A DNA stretch of 64,000 bases, taken from contig JAJLRJ010000015.1 in the NCBI GenBank assembly GCA_024195265.1, positions 171,864 through 235,863 on the forward strand, in the 5' to 3' direction. Origin of the DNA: Dendrophyllia cribrosa. Taxonomy: Eukaryota > Cnidaria > Anthozoa > Scleractinia > Dendrophylliidae. The stretch's first letter is position 1, and every line of letters starts with the position of its first letter. The notes beneath the pieces are model-generated. The model worked only from the letters and a program-made list of their open reading frames with translations. It made no database searches and was not told where the DNA came from. Shown here one piece after another: positions 12,253-24,693 of this stretch. The position numbers and the translations under genes are program-made.

Positions 12253-13868
12253 TGCATTTCAACTTTAATTTCCTTTCTATGAAGGAGCCAGATTGCCCAC
12301 TTAACACATCAGAGTGGTGAAGGGAAGAACTGATTGGTTTGATTCAGTGAGGACTATACACTGTACTACGTGGTAGTTTGCCAACACATAAATAAGAAGG
12401 AATGGTTTTGGAATGCATGAGCTGCAACTGTATCACAGTAACATACTTGGACAGTCTATAAGATCAGGTGAGGATATTAATTAATTGAAGGGCTTCCTGA
12501 CAAGTAAATTGTTGGTTTCAAGTGCTTTGAAATGGCTCGACTTAATTGTTTGTTTCACCTGAAAATAGTGCAAGTTGCCAGTTTCATTGCTTTTAAACCG
12601 CTCAAGTTGTTTGTTTCAATTGAAAATAATTCAAGTTGTTGGTATCATTGCTTTGAAATTGCTCAAGTTGTTCATTTTACTGGAAAATAACAGAAGTTGT
12701 TGGTTTCTTGTCAAGTACTGTACAGTAAGTCAAGTGTTGGTTTCTTTGCTCAAGTTGTTTATTTCACATGAAACTAAGCTATTTGTTGGTTTTTGCATTC
12801 TTACATGTATAATTACTGTTTGAGAAATGAGTGAATGACTCTCGCTCTTCTTTGAATTTCATAAGTGATAGCAAATGTCGAGTGAAGGCTGTATCAGTTG
12901 AATAACAGTATGATGTCTTAATTTTTTAACTTTTCTTGTGAATAACTTTTCGTTTATTCAATTGGTTGTGTTGCTTACTCCGGTCCAAGTCTTTTTCTTC
13001 TTCAAACTCCCTTCTTCCCTTCTAATAAAGCTCCCAGGAGACAGAACTGCCTTCGGCCGGCACCATTGGCTTTCCACCTTTAGATGGTCCGTTCAGTGGC
13101 ATTGGAAAAACAACGTCAAACGGAATGTAAATTGCTCTAAAATACTGTAGGTTTAAATAAAATGGTATGTGACTGATCTTTCCAATGAAAAGGTTTTCTG
13201 GTTGAGATTTTCAAGCCTCTTGCTTCCTTTGATTTCTTGACCACCTGTCACAAATTCATAGTGCCACACGTGCTGTAGTCGGGACAAATTTGTTCCTTTA
13301 AACCACACTCACTGCTTAACACATTAATAAGTGGCCATATATATGGCTCACTGCATAGGGCTGGTTTAAGCAATGTTTAGGGCCCGTCCGGTGATGGAAG
13401 GACATTGTAATGTCTAGAAATCCTTGAGTCTCGGCACCTCTTTAAAGAACTGACAGAGATACATGTATGTCCTTGCTGTGCCTCGGCTCAAAGTGCTTTT
13501 TAGTGTTCAAGGTGAAAATGGACCTAGGTGGACAAGACAAGCTGGGGGGAAAGTTTGGAATCACTTTGGATCAAATCAAAGGCTCCTGTGAGCCAACTCT
13601 TGAATAAGAAACTGGTAACGTTAATGCAGTATTGCGTTTTTTTTAATTGAATGTAACGACTTTTGATGAATGAAACAAAGAAAAAAAAACCAGTAATTTT
13701 CAGTTCAAAAAAAAAGAAGGAAAAAAAAATGTTCCTGGCAAAATCAGAACCCGGATCCTCTGGGCTTTAAGGCGTCTCCAAGACCGCTTTGCCATGTAGG
13801 ATAAGCTAATTACCGATTTGAAATTTTACTATTTCAAGGTATTTTAACAGTAAAATTGTGTGTCTCTA
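12253..13868. other. non-coding stretch
   Basis: AT-rich, with repeated CAAGTTGTTxxTTTC words at 12,480-12,790 suggesting an old degenerate tandem repeat. The small open frames in it come from that repeat. No gene was seen. Confidence 0.35.
12485..12800. repeat. degenerate tandem repeat (CAAGTTGTTGGTTTC-like)
   Basis: The words AAGTTGTTGGTTTC, CTCAAGTTGTTTGTTTCA and AAGTTGTTGGTATCATTGC recur about every 50-60 bases across this interval, with GAAAATAA between them. It reads as an old diverged minisatellite. Confidence 0.5.
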
Positions 13869-14088
13869 CAGGGCTCGAAAAAAACAAAAATTTCAACTTG
13901 TCCTTTGGGCAAGCAAGTCTTAAGTTTTACTTGCCCAGACAAGTTTGCATAAAGTGTCACCTTAACCTTAGTTCATGAGCAGCTTGTCCATATCCTTGCC
14001 CATCGGGCAAGTGTGTGGGGAAAGTTACCTGCCCGACACAAAAATCTACTTGTCCTGGACGAGCGGACGGCACTTTTTTCGAGCCCTG
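13869..14088. mobile_element. MITE with CAGGGCTCG termini and CTCTA duplication
   Basis: CAGGGCTCGAAAAAA at the left end and TTTTTTCGAGCCCTG at the right end are perfect inverse copies. CTCTA occurs directly outside both ends (13,864-13,868 and 14,089-14,093), a five-base target duplication. There is no coding capacity. Confidence 0.75.
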
Positions 14089-14495
14089 CTCTATTGAAAA
14101 ATCCATTTTAAGTCTGCAGAATGGTTTAAAGGCTCTATTTAGTAAGTGACTTTTGATGTAACATCAAATTCTCTCTGTGTTTCTTGAGGTTAAATGTATT
14201 TACTGTAACTTAGTTAACAACGAGGAGCAAGCATAGCCGTGGCATTCTGGCTTGTGTTTGTAGCGTCCCCCACTCAGTTTGAGTGTCTCCGGCATTTTTT
14301 GGCATTCCCAGTGTTTCCCTTAGCATGTTGGTTGGCTTGCGTTGCGGCCAGGCGGTCAGCGGGTTCCTGTGGATGTATTCCCACGTGCGTAGCTTGTCTA
14401 ATATGCCTTCGAGCATTTGGCATGTGTTGTTTCTCGTGTGTCTAGCAGTTTATCATAAGTCACTTAGGACTTTTTCCAGGCAGCCCTTCAATTGT

Positions 14496-14886
14496 TAAAG
14501 GGGCTATGTCACCATTTTTAGTGTTACTTTAAAAAGTCAAAAGACGTCTTTAAAACAGTGGAAACCCAAAAATAATGGTCCCGTTTTGTTTAAAAATATT
14601 CTACTAGTGCTCTAAGAGTAAAAATACGTCTCTCAGGCAGCAGATGGCCAGGATGGAAATGGATTGCATCTTGAAAAATTTGGGCTAATTTTTTCAATTT
14701 TTTTTTGCTTCTGTGTTGAAAAACTCGTTAAAACTCTGATTATGGTTTATTTTCTCTTCAAAAGTTCACTTGATATCTTCCTCTTAGTGTTCTATAAGCA
14801 TTTCACATAGGGTAAAGATACGTAGTTTAATTTTGAGGCAGTTTTGACCCAAAACCTCAAAATCACTATGACAGAGCTCCTTTAAA
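14496..14886. mobile_element. MITE, TTTAAAGG-type termini
   Basis: TTAAAGGGGCTATGTCAC at the left and GTGACATAG-like sequence inverted at the right (ACTATGACAGAGCTCCTTTAAA) bracket about 390 bases. TTAAA is shared at both edges, so the boundary between duplication and terminus is ambiguous. There is no gene inside. Confidence 0.6.
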
Positions 14887-15537
14887 ATATTGTGCTTACA
14901 TTAACGAAACGCCATCCATACAGCTGTATGTCTTTGCCAAAGTCAGATGTTGATGTTGATTTTCTGTCCTTTCCAGAGGCCTCTTTCCAATTTGTCTTGT
15001 GAAATTTTAAGTTTTTTACTGAAAAGAGCCTCTGTGGAAGAGTGGAAATTGTTGTTGGCTGATCAACAACCATGGCTCCGTTCTAGTGGATTTTTTTCTG
15101 TTTTCAAAGGAGATTTTGTCACTTGTTCAACAGAGAAGGAATTGCTCTGGTGTGTGGCATTAGGTGTGATAGTCTCATTGGTTATTAGATTAACTACACT
15201 GTATAGTTCAGGTTTTACACAATGTTAATGCTACATTTTTCTTGTAAAATGAAAAGTGTTTTGATTTGTATGAAATCAAACGAAGCTACATGTGTAGTAT
15301 GGCCGGTCGCCTTTCCCTTTGCAGTTGTACATATTCATTTAGCATGTCATAGACATGTATTATATTCGACTGAACATAGTGAAAGAAAAAAGAATGAATA
15401 ATGAGGCCTCAGGACAATAGTTCAAACAAAATTATAGTGGAACTAAAAACAAACATTTTGTTTCTTCAGATTGCATGAATTCTACCAATGTATAATATTA
15501 CGTGTGCAAACTAGAAAGGGTTACACTTGTATTTGCC
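14887..15537. other. non-coding stretch
   Basis: No supportable gene. The longest plus frame (14,947-15,228) has no recognised motif. Confidence 0.3.
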
Positions 15538-16325
15538 CACTTGCGGGTACTTGAATAAAAAAACACACCAGGACAGTGGGGACTAGGCAGAATATGGGGA
15601 CATTTTGGCATCCCCACAAAAATGTCCCCAGAAGGTGGTGTTTAACTGTGACCATACCTAACTTCTGCATTTATAATTATGCTGCCTGTTTTAAGACGCT
15701 GATTTCGTTATTTTTTTTTCTTAGTACGTGTACTTACTTGTACCTAGAATATATGTAACATACTAACCATACTAAAGTAATAACATACTATTTTGTGCAT
15801 GGTATAAACTTCTGGGGACTTCTGCGAGGTCCTCATTAGTTGGTATGAAAAATACACAATTATTGCATCCCCACAAAGGGGAAAATTTTTTCTTTTGAGA
15901 ATTAAGATTTTTCATTATTTGAAAAAGATCAATAACCCTCTCAGAAATCCAAAAATTACAAACTAAGGTTACAGCAAGGAAAAGCTTTCGTGTGAGTTAT
16001 TGTTAATTTTTCTGTAACAATTGCTTTTTTCCAGATAGAGTTGTTTTTCCTCGGGAAGAGGTGATCTGTTTGTCTGGACTCTGCCCTTTGACCTGTCCAG
16101 CATAGAAGACCCTACCAGGAGCCTGATAATCTGTGGACCTGCCCTGTGACCTGTCAGGTGTGTGGCAAGTCTGCTGGAATGTTTGATGTAGCAGAATTTT
16201 TTTGTTTTGTTTTTGTTTGTTTGGTGTTGTTGTTCTTTTCTGGAGGGTAAAGGGGGGTCACTTTTAGTTCACTTAGAGATGGTTTCAGGTAGAAGTCGAT
16301 CTTACTGTATTTACATACTGAAGAA

Positions 16326-16350
16326 CCCCCCCCCCCCCCCCCCCCCCCCC
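16326..16350. repeat. poly-C tract
   Basis: A run of about 25 C residues, prone to length variation and sequencing error. Confidence 0.9.
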
Positions 16351-16576
16351 CTTACATCACATACAGCTGTAAACACCAACAATAATAATAATATAATTAA
16401 AGCCACTTGAAACTCATTACCAATCTGAAGTGACAAAAATTAAAATTTATTTGTTGATTTCCAACAGGTAACCATACAATAATTATTACCTGCATCATCT
16501 GCCTCTGATAAACAAGTTCCATCTGTTATGCAAGACCAAATTGACTTGATATGTAGAAGGATCCTTTTTACAGATC

Positions 16577-16602
16577 TCACTCTCTCTCTCTCTCTCTCTC
16601 TC
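16577..16602. repeat. (CT)n microsatellite
   Basis: About 12 uninterrupted CT units. Confidence 0.9.
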
Positions 16603-17816
16603 CATGTTGCTTGGAAAGCATCTTAGCTTCTAATGTACTGTGTAAATTTTTGTGTAATGCTATATGAATTGGAGAGACTAGCTGACACGCCCTGACCAGG
16701 AATCTCTCTGCAGATAGGGTCTCACATCCATATTAGCACCCACAGAAATGAGAGTCCCGTCGGACTCTTGTTCTAAGGATTGTTTTAAATCATTATTCAG
16801 GTATTAAGTAAAAGCTATAATCGGCCAAAAATGTAGTATACACGCCCTTTATGCAAGAAAACCTTTTATGATTATTGTATTAAACTCTTTCTACTTCTAA
16901 TGATCAGTGTGTGGATTAGAAACTTAAAATTGTGCTTGCTTTTGAAAATTTATGCAGTCATGTTAAATTTAATAAAGTTTAATTGCCTTATTTTTAAATT
17001 ATTACATCCCATTTATTCCTTAAAGCAATCCAAACCTTGGTCCTGGAGAACGTCCCACAAGTCGGTTTGTGTGGAGCCTTTCTCGTTAAGAAAGTGAATA
17101 ACAAATGAGTTTTATAGGGTAGCAATGTACGGATGTTCTATGTCAGATTGTTAAGAAGTTCAACAAATCCATGGATGCAGTGAAAATAAAACACAAGAAT
17201 TTTAATGAAATGCTCACCACACCTTTTAATTAAATTTGTAAACGTTTTACTATCTAATTGAAGTATGACGTACGATAACTGTTTGTTTTGAATGAAATGT
17301 TAATTTATTTGGGACAAAAGAGAGGATAGGAGTTAAAGATGTTGTTTGCTTTGCTAAGAGGTCTCAAAAGTTTGTTGTTTTCATTGTAGATGTTTTTTTA
17401 GACTTGACCTCAACTTAACACCGTAGTTTTCTGAAATTTAGGTAAAAAAAAATTAAATACCGTGTGTATTTAGTGTGTATACGTATATAGAAATAAGGAG
17501 TGTATTCCGTTATTAACTTTTCCATGCTGTAACCTTTGTAATTTTTGGATTTCTGGGGGAGTTGTTGATCTTCTTCAAATAATAAAAAATCTTAATTCTC
17601 AAAAGAAAAAATTTCCTCCTTTGTGGGGACGTAATATGTGTATTTTTCATACCGACTAATGAGGACCTCGCAAAAGTCCCCAGAAATTAGGTATGGTCAC
17701 AGTTAGACACCCACTTCTGGGGACATTTTTGTGGGGACGCCAAAATGTCCCCATTATCTGCCAAGTCCCCACTGTTCTGGTGTGTTTTTATATCCAAGTA
17801 CCCACAAGTGGGCAAG

Positions 17817-17898
17817 GACAAACACATACACACACACACATACACACATACATACATACACACATACATACATACATACATACATACATACATACATA
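17817..17898. repeat. (CA)n/(CATA)n microsatellite
   Basis: ACACACAC runs pass into CATACATACATA repeats. Open frames here, encoding Tyr-Met-Cys-Val repeats, are by-products of the tract. Confidence 0.95.
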
Positions 17899-18762
17899 AA
17901 CTTTATTTTAACTCGAATTTAAGTGTAGCTTGTCAAGGTAATTTCTGCGAGTAAAATAACATATAAGAAAGAAAAAATAAAATTTACAAAAAAAATAATT
18001 GCAGTTTAATTGCGATCATTTTAAGAGTAGTTCTCTGAGAAAGTGGTGCAAGGTTGGAAATGAGTAATTTTAACCCCCCTTCATTTTTTGGGTTGGGGTT
18101 AACTAGCTGGGGGGGGATGAACAAAAACAACCATATTAGGGTCAGCAGATGTATCGTTGCCATGGTAACTGCGATTAATCATGCCAGCCTCAGGCCCATA
18201 CTTTGATCAAAAACTTCACTCTCAAGTAGGATTTTTTTTGGAGTCTCGTTCTCGGGTGCGTGGAAACTAATTCAAATGAAATTCCATCAGACAGTAGAGC
18301 CATCCTACTAGTTTATAAAAGTTGCTGTTAACATATTTTTTGTTTTATATTAAGAATAAGAAAATGTCAAAACTACAAAATTGGCTATTTTGAAACTTAA
18401 TTATTCAGCGAATTATTTCGCCCAAAAAGACTTTAGAGACACCGTTTGAGCGTCAAAAGTATTTATTATTATCTTGTCTGCTAACTATGTTTGATAAATG
18501 AGGTTTCGGCCACTAAATTTACTGAATTTTAAATTGATACAAAGCCTACCTTGAATGGTTTGGTAATTTCTACAGCGTGCTTTTATCTTGCGCAAGTCTC
18601 TCGGTCGGTCGCTCCGTTTTCTTGGCCAAATCTAGCACAGACTCTAGCAGACAGGTCACAACCGTTTCCCCCATCGAAAATCCACTTCAGAGACAGACGA
18701 TGGATCGTTAGTCTGCATATAATCTGATATAAAATGGAAGAAGGATTCACTCTGTCAAAACA

Positions 18763-18980
18763 AGTAGTGAGTCAAATGCGGTTTTTTGAGTCCATAAACA
18801 ATTTTTCCTCACTTCGCTCGGAAAAATTGTTTATGGACTCCAAAAACCGCATTTGACGTCCCTCCCTACTCACTACTCTGGATAACCGTCCTCAAACCTC
18901 CGTAAGAGGGCTAAATGCGTTTTTCCCCGAGCCCACCCGCAACGGCAAGCGAGGCATCACCAATTGAAGAAATCCAAAAC
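18763..18980. repeat. left Polinton terminus with internal palindrome
   Basis: The outer part (18,763-18,881) is itself a near-perfect palindrome. AGTAGTGAGTCAAATGCGG returns inverted at the inner side, around a loop CTCACTTCGCTCGG. The inner part (18,911-18,980: AAATGCGTTTTT, GGCAAGCGAGGCATCACCAA) matches the right terminus inverted. Confidence 0.88.
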
Positions 18981-19085
18981 CATCCATATATGGCACAACC
19001 CCCTCAACGGCCAAGCGGGGCATCACCAATTGAAGAAATTAAAAACCCTTATATATACGCAATGCCACAACCCCGGCGAAGACGG
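18945..19085 (+). promoter_or_regulatory. tandemly duplicated TIR edge and polymerase promoter
   Basis: The segment from CAAGCGAGGCATCACCAATT through ATATATGGCACAACCCC is followed by a diverged second copy: CAAGCGGGGCATCACCAATT through TATATATACGCAATGCCAC. The second copy carries TATATAC at 19,052-19,058 directly before the chosen polymerase start (19,062). The duplicated unit is about 65 bases. Confidence 0.6.
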
Positions 19086-22000
19086 CGTGATGACGATCAA
19101 CGCGAGCTGATTGCCTGGCTGAACGAACAGGCACGAAATATCGAGCGGATCGAGCCTGCCGAGGAGGGCGAGCCTCAAAACAAACCCCCGGATCTAGATT
19201 TCGAACAATTTGTTCAAATCTATGATCGGGTTGACCGACGGATTGAACAGGGCAGACGAACAATCGTGTTACATTTTGTAAACGGGCTCGAAAACTCTCT
19301 TGTCGCCAGAATTTTGAACAAAATCAAGCAAAATGTTCACACACGGCACGCAATCAAGTTAATCTCCACAGTCAAGCTGCGAAACACTGAAACCGAGGAG
19401 TTGAGAAGTTTTTTTCAAAACAATCAAACCGGGCCTTGGCTAGCCACTCTCTCCGAGACACGACAGTGGTTGCAATCTCAGGAAGAGCTTCGTCTTCAAA
19501 ACGCAAGACTCAAAAAGCCTGACACCAAATGGGTTTATGAACGCACGTCCTGCTTGAGGTCAAAGTCATTCTTGACCGACAACCCTTGCAAATAGGTCTC
19601 GGGCGTCTTCCTGATTGGATTCGCAACAAAAGAGAAGTGATTGCTCTTGACACTTTCAACGACAATCTTTGTCTCTTTCGTTGCTTGGCTGTCCATCGAG
19701 GAGCTCATAAAAGGGACAACACTCGCAGATCCAGAGAACTCGCAGAAAGCTTCTTCGCATTTTATCCGGGGCTTCGAGGCCAGCTAAATTTGCAGCACTT
19801 CTCCAAAAAATCGAAAGGCATTTCAAGCAAGGAATTGCCGCATATCTTGTTCACCGCAATGGTGACTTCACTTTATTTCACACCCCTGTGAATTACGACA
19901 AGGTGGGCACTCCAACCATGACTGTCGGTATTCATGAGGGCCACTCCTTCTTGATCACCAATATCAATAAAGTCACAAACAATTACACTTGTGGCGAGTG
20001 CGGTGGGAGGTTCAGACGGGCTGATAACTTGAAGCGCCACTCCAAGACGTGTAATCGAGGCCAAACCAAAATCGACTGCCCCGGGAAACGTATCCTCCCT
20101 CCGGAGTCAGCTTTTGAGAAAGCCTTTTACCCAGAACTCAAGGCGGTTTCGGTGTCAAGGCAGTGTGCTGGCTGGAGTGGGAGGCGAAGCAACGTGGTAT
20201 TCACATCCACCATCACAGATGCGGCCATGGTGGTGAGAGTTATATTCGACGGCTCGTCGACGGCTATCACCCAGAAAGCAAGACAGTTTTTCAGTTCCAC
20301 GGTTGTCACTGGCACGGTTGCGAGGAATGTTACCCCGAGGGAACGAGGGAGGAAGGTTTATGTGTCCGCAAAGACAACACAATCACAAGGATGGTTGCTT
20401 ACCAAAAGACTCTGCAACGAACTCAGTTGCTGCGAGACGCTGGGTACACCGTGGTGGAAAGGTGGGAGCATGAACGGCCTTCCCCCTGGTGGAATGATCG
20501 TTGCCCACAGAAAAGAAACAAAACATATCCCCACGCGATCGTCTACGACTTCGAAGCGTACCAGGACAAGACCAAGGCCGCTCGTCCGACACACGCGATC
20601 TCTCTTATGAAAGCGAGCATGTGCCCATCTCAGACTCCATTGCCGACACGTTGAACCCTGAGCCTGAGTACATTTGCTCCAAAGAGCCTGACGAGCTTAT
20701 CAGGCTGTTTTATGCCTCCCTGGAGCGGCGAAGCGCAGACATCCGAGAGGACGTGGCTGTAAAATACATGCCCCCAGACCTTGAGAATCTTCCTGACAAG
20801 CAACTCAAGCTCATCGACAAATGGTGCAACCAAGTGCCTGTGGTCGGCTTCAACTCAGGCCATTACGATCTCAAGCTTATCCGCAAGTACTTTGTTTCTC
20901 ATTTCGCTCAAGAGAACGGGGTCTTCGCCGCGGAGAAAGAGGGGCGCATCATGTTCATCAACACTCCCAGCTACAAGTTCTTGGACATCATGAATTATTT
21001 GGCCCCAGGCATCACGTACGACAAGTGGGTCAAGACGTATGGAGCGACACAGACCAAGTCCTGGCTTCCATACGAGTGGTTTGACAGCGCTGACAAGCTG
21101 GATTACCCGGGGCTTCCTCCATACGAGTGCTGGTACTCACAACTCAAAAAGGCCTTCGTTCTTTCTCCCAAGGAGCACGAAGAATGCAATCGCATCTTCC
21201 ACGAGAAAGGTATGAAGACATTCGGAGACTGGCTGGAGTATTACAACAATCTAGACGTGTCTCCCTTCCTCGAAGCTCTCCAAACGATGAAGGGCTTTTA
21301 CACGGGCCTCGGGGTGGACATCTTCAAAGACGCGGTCTCCTTGCCAGGAGTATCAATGCAATACGTCTTGCGAGGCTCATTGAGAGGACGCAATGCTCCA
21401 GCCTTATACGCCCCCGGCCCAGAAGCTTACGCCATGCTGAAGGGGGCTGTGGTTGGCGGGCCAAGCCTAGTCTTCACCCGCAAACACGTGCGAGGCGAAA
21501 CCCGCATTCGTTCTCACAAACACGGCGACTTAGCTCGCATCACGAAACGGATTGTGGGGTTCGATGCTAACTCCCTTTACCCAAGCACGATGCTGCAGGA
21601 GACGCCCTGTGGTAAAGAGAAGGTTGTGCATTACAATGCCCCGGTGCAGGCAGCGAGAGTTCTTGAAATGAAGCTGCATACAGGCGGATGGTTCGGGTTT
21701 GCGGAAGTGGACATCGAAGTCCCTCGAGAGTTGTGGGAGCAGTTCGAAGAGTTTCCCCCGCTCTTCATCAACCAAGCAGTGCCTAACGAATTTGTTCCAC
21801 AGCATATGCACGATTACCTCCAAGAAAGTGGCCGAACCCGCTTTCCCGACCAGAAAAAGCTTCTGGGTGTGTTGTCAGCGAAAAAGATGCTGATCTACGC
21901 ACCCCTCTTGAAGTGGTATCTCAACAACGGGCTCAAGATCACGGCAGTCTACCGCACGCTCGATTACATGCCCAAAAAGCTCTTCGACTGGTTCGTTCGC

Positions 22001-22626
22001 AAGGTCGCCGACAATCGAAAGAAAGGCGACGCTGACAGGGAGAAGGCACTGCTTGCTGAAGTGTTCAAGCTTCTTGGCAACTTCGCTTACGGCAAATTCA
22101 TCGAAGCTGTGGAGCGCCAGCTAAGAACGATGTACACAACTGACGAGGACGAGGTCGACAAGCATCTCCGCTCACCTTTGTTCGCTGACCTCGAAGAGAT
22201 TGGAGATGCTTACAAGATCGAGCTGCGCAAGCAAAAGGTCACAATCGACCGCCCCTTTCAAGTGGGCATTGTTGTGTACCAACTTGCCAAGCTTCGCATG
22301 CTGGAGTTCTATTACGACTTCCTAGATTACTTCATCGACAGGCGCGACTTCGAGCTCATCCAGATGGACACGGACAGCATGTACTTCGCTCTTGCTCACG
22401 ACACTCTGGAAGAGGCCGTTCGCCCGGAACTTCGCGCCCAGTTCGAGGCGGAGAAGAAGAATTGGTTGGCGTGGGACAAGTGGAGCGGCAGAGAGCCGGG
22501 CTTGTTCAAGCTTGAGAAGGAAGGCACACGGGCCATCGCCCTATGCAGCAAGTATTATTATGTCGAAAGCGAGGCTAGCGGCGAGGCCAAGATGTCCTCC
22601 AAGGGCGTCAACAAAAAGAAGAACGA
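19062..22626 (+). pseudogene. polB: Polinton DNA polymerase B (N-terminal and main part), broken
   Basis: Protein-primed family B DNA polymerase, which would copy the element. The start at ATG 19,062 is chosen because TATATAC lies 4 bases upstream. The N-terminus is Arg-rich (PRRRRRDDD). A zinc-finger-like CGEC..H..C stretch lies near 19,990-20,050. Exonuclease motifs are YDFEAY (~20,545), FNSGHYD (~20,848) and YNNLD (~21,242). Polymerase motifs are DANSLYP (~21,562), KLLGNFAYG (~22,068) and DTDS (~22,365). The reading frame changes near 19,551, 19,768 (at a G run), 20,130 and 20,585; from there it is open to the LINE insertion at 22,627. All catalytic motifs are visible, but the protein cannot be made from this copy as assembled. 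Confidence 0.93.
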
Positions 22627-22683
22627 GCTTCTGTTCTATCCTTCTGTTCTCCTTCTGTTCTTCTGTTCTTCTGTTCTATCCTT
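22627..22683. repeat. CTTCTGTT(C)-type tandem repeat at LINE 5' end
   Basis: About seven imperfect units of TTCTGTTC/TTCTGTTCTATCC lie between polymerase code and LINE code. They could be untemplated or slipped sequence made during 5' truncation. Confidence 0.7.
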
Positions 22684-22689
22684 AATCAA

Positions 22690-24376
22690 AGACTCCTTGA
22701 GCATGTTTACTCTCATAACATACTCCACAATTCTCAGATTGGATTCTTGCCCAAAAATCGTACAGCAGACCATGTCCTCACTCTGAGAACTTTAGTAGAT
22801 AAATATGTGCATCAACACAATGAAAAAATATACGCTTGTTTTGTAGATTTCAGGAAAGCTTTTGACTCAGTCTGGCATGACGGACTATTGTACAAGCTAT
22901 TGCAAATTAATGTGGGAGGCCGCTTTTACAATTTAATAAATAATTTGTACTCAAACTCTACATGTTCCGTAAAAATTGGAAAAAGCCAAACACAACCCTT
23001 TCAATACGCAAGAGGTGTACGCCAAGGTTGTATTTTAAGCCCATTGCTATTTAACCTCTATGTTAACAACATACCACATTCGTTCGAAAATATTTTATCG
23101 GATCCTTTTGTTCTACCGAATGGCACAAAATTAAACTCACTTTTATATGCGGATGATTTAGTCATACTTTCAAGATCCAAAACAGGACTGCAAACTTGTC
23201 TTGATAAGTTATCTTCCTATTGCAACTCGTGGATGTTAAGTATCAATCCAAAAAAGACCAAAGTTATGATCTTTCAGAAACGTGCTAAGAAATCTACTGA
23301 GTCTAGTTTTCACATAGGCAATAAAATGATTGAAATCGTCCAAAACTACACCTATCTAGGGTCTGTAATCTCTTCAACGGGTAACTTTTCAATGGCACTT
23401 GACCAGCTAAAAGAGAAGGCCCTTCACGCTCTTTTCAGTCTAAGAAAACATACAAATTTCAGTAAATTGTCCCCATCCCTGGCAAGTAAAATCTTTGACA
23501 CGATGATCTCCCCAATTTTAACATATAATAGCGAAGTTTGGGGTGTGTACACAAAACCGGATTTTAAGTCTTGGGACAGCTCGCAGATTGAAAAAATCCA
23601 TTTACAATTCTGCAAACGTTATCTAGAAGTAAGCAATAAAGCATCAAATGTGGCATGTAGAGCTGAACTAGGAAGGTTTCCTCTTATTATAGCTATTAAT
23701 CAGAAAATAATTAATTATACCTTATATCTTCAAAGTAAGGACAATAACTCTATTGTTAAACAGATCTTTTTAATGTCCGCAGATCTTCACTCTTCTGGTA
23801 AAAATAGCTTCTACTCTAATCTTATAAGGATATCCGAATTCTATAATTTGCCTGATTTTGACCCTATTTTCTTAACTGAAACTAAAATCGAACATTATGT
23901 AAACTTAATGCAACAAAAATATATCCTATATTGGCGACATATCATTCAACACTCTAAGAAACTCGAATTTTATAATATCTTTAAGAACGAATATACGCCT
24001 TCTCATTACTTAGACCTTACAAGGAAATCAAATGACAGAAAACAATTAGTAAAATTTCGTATAAGTAATCATAAATTAATGATTGAAATTGGTAGATATG
24101 AAAAAATCACGAGAGATGATAGATTGTGCCCTACTTGTGGATCTAATGAAATTGAAGATGAAATTCACTTCCTTTTCCACTGTCCTAAATACTCAATTAT
24201 TAGGGACGGATTTACAGGAAAATAGGGTATCACCTACCAAATATAAAACAGTTATCTCCTTCAGAAATTACCAATGAATTAATGAACTCTCGTAATTATT
24301 TTGTAAATATTCATTTGGTGAAATTCATTATTTCATGCTTAGATCTCCGCAATAATCAAATTATCAAATCAGACTG
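22690..24376 (+). pseudogene. non-LTR retrotransposon reverse transcriptase (partial)
   Basis: The C-terminal part of a LINE ORF2 product, which reverse-transcribes its own RNA at the target site. Visible features are FVDFRKAFDSVWH, the GVRQGCILSPLLFNLY block and the catalytic YADDL (~23,148-23,162), followed by the thumb region and a terminal zinc-type cluster CPTCG..H..C (~24,127-24,183). The upstream reading continues to about 22,690 without a good start codon because the 5' part is missing. The frame changes near 24,205; the following 55 codons in another frame look like the natural C-terminus. The clade (jockey/CR1-like) is not resolved. Confidence 0.88.
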
Positions 24377-24486
24377 ATTGTACTTTCCCTTTCTTTGTTA
24401 TATTATTGTAATTTCATTTTGTTATGTTGTAAAGCTTTGCAATACTGTAAGGATTTATAGTCATGCAAATAAAGCTACTTGTTGTT

Positions 24487-24693
24487 GTTAGCTTCGCTGG
24501 GAAAGGTACGAAAGAGCCCTGCAAGGGGGCAGGGACATGGCCACCAACAGGGGCTTCCGAATGCACAACGGTGCCATGTTCACTTACGAGCAGCACAAGC
24601 TGGGCCTCTGCTTATTACGACAAGCGTTGGGTGCTGCCAGACGGCATCCACACAGAACCAATCGAGTTTCACAACCCAGCTGGGGGCAACTGA
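24487..24693 (+). pseudogene. polB: Polinton DNA polymerase B, C-terminal fragment
   Basis: This is the continuation of the polymerase after the LINE. Polymerase-like code (RWERYERALQ, GAMFTYEQHKLGL) runs from 24,487, and YYDKRWVLPDGIHTEP follows in another frame, so a frame change lies near 24,606. It ends at TGA 24,691-24,693, which overlaps the end of the convergent integrase gene by 25 bases. Confidence 0.85.

Larger units (their letters stand above)
15538..17812. repeat. large foldback element with GTCCCC-rich arms
   Basis: The left arm has two blocks: 15,538-15,658 with GGGGACATTTTGGC and CCCCACAAAAATGTCCCC, and 15,806-15,962 with TGGGGACTTCTGCGAGGTCC. Both recur inverted, in mirror order, at 17,692-17,812 and 17,541-17,690. 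About 140 unpaired bases separate the left blocks. The central 1.6 kb has no gene but holds poly-C and CT tracts. The arms can form a stem of nearly 300 base pairs. Confidence 0.75.
22627..24486 (+). mobile_element. 5'-truncated LINE inserted in the polymerase gene
   Basis: A reverse-transcriptase-bearing insert interrupts the polymerase. It begins with CTTCTGTT-type repeats (22,627-22,683) and ends with a GTT-rich tail after an ATGCAAATAAAGC block at about 24,463. AGCTTC flanks both sides and may be a short target duplication. No endonuclease domain is present, so the copy is 5'-truncated. Confidence 0.85.

Noticed and set aside
13740..13805. Possible tRNA-like or tRNA-derived SINE sequence (GAACCCGGATCC...)
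   Set aside because: It slightly recalls a reverse-complement tRNA T-arm, but no cloverleaf or promoter boxes could be completed.
14210..14498. Overlapping frames on both strands near 14.2-14.5 kb
   Set aside because: No splice signals, motif or codon bias. Both-strand openness is probably chance in a GC-richer patch.
17817..17898. Direct repeats considered as a CRISPR-like array
   Set aside because: The units are contiguous 2- and 4-base repeats without spacers; this is eukaryotic microsatellite DNA.
17687..17954. Several frames of Tyr-Met-Cys-Val or Thr-His-Ile repeats
   Set aside because: They are translations of the CA/CATA microsatellite.
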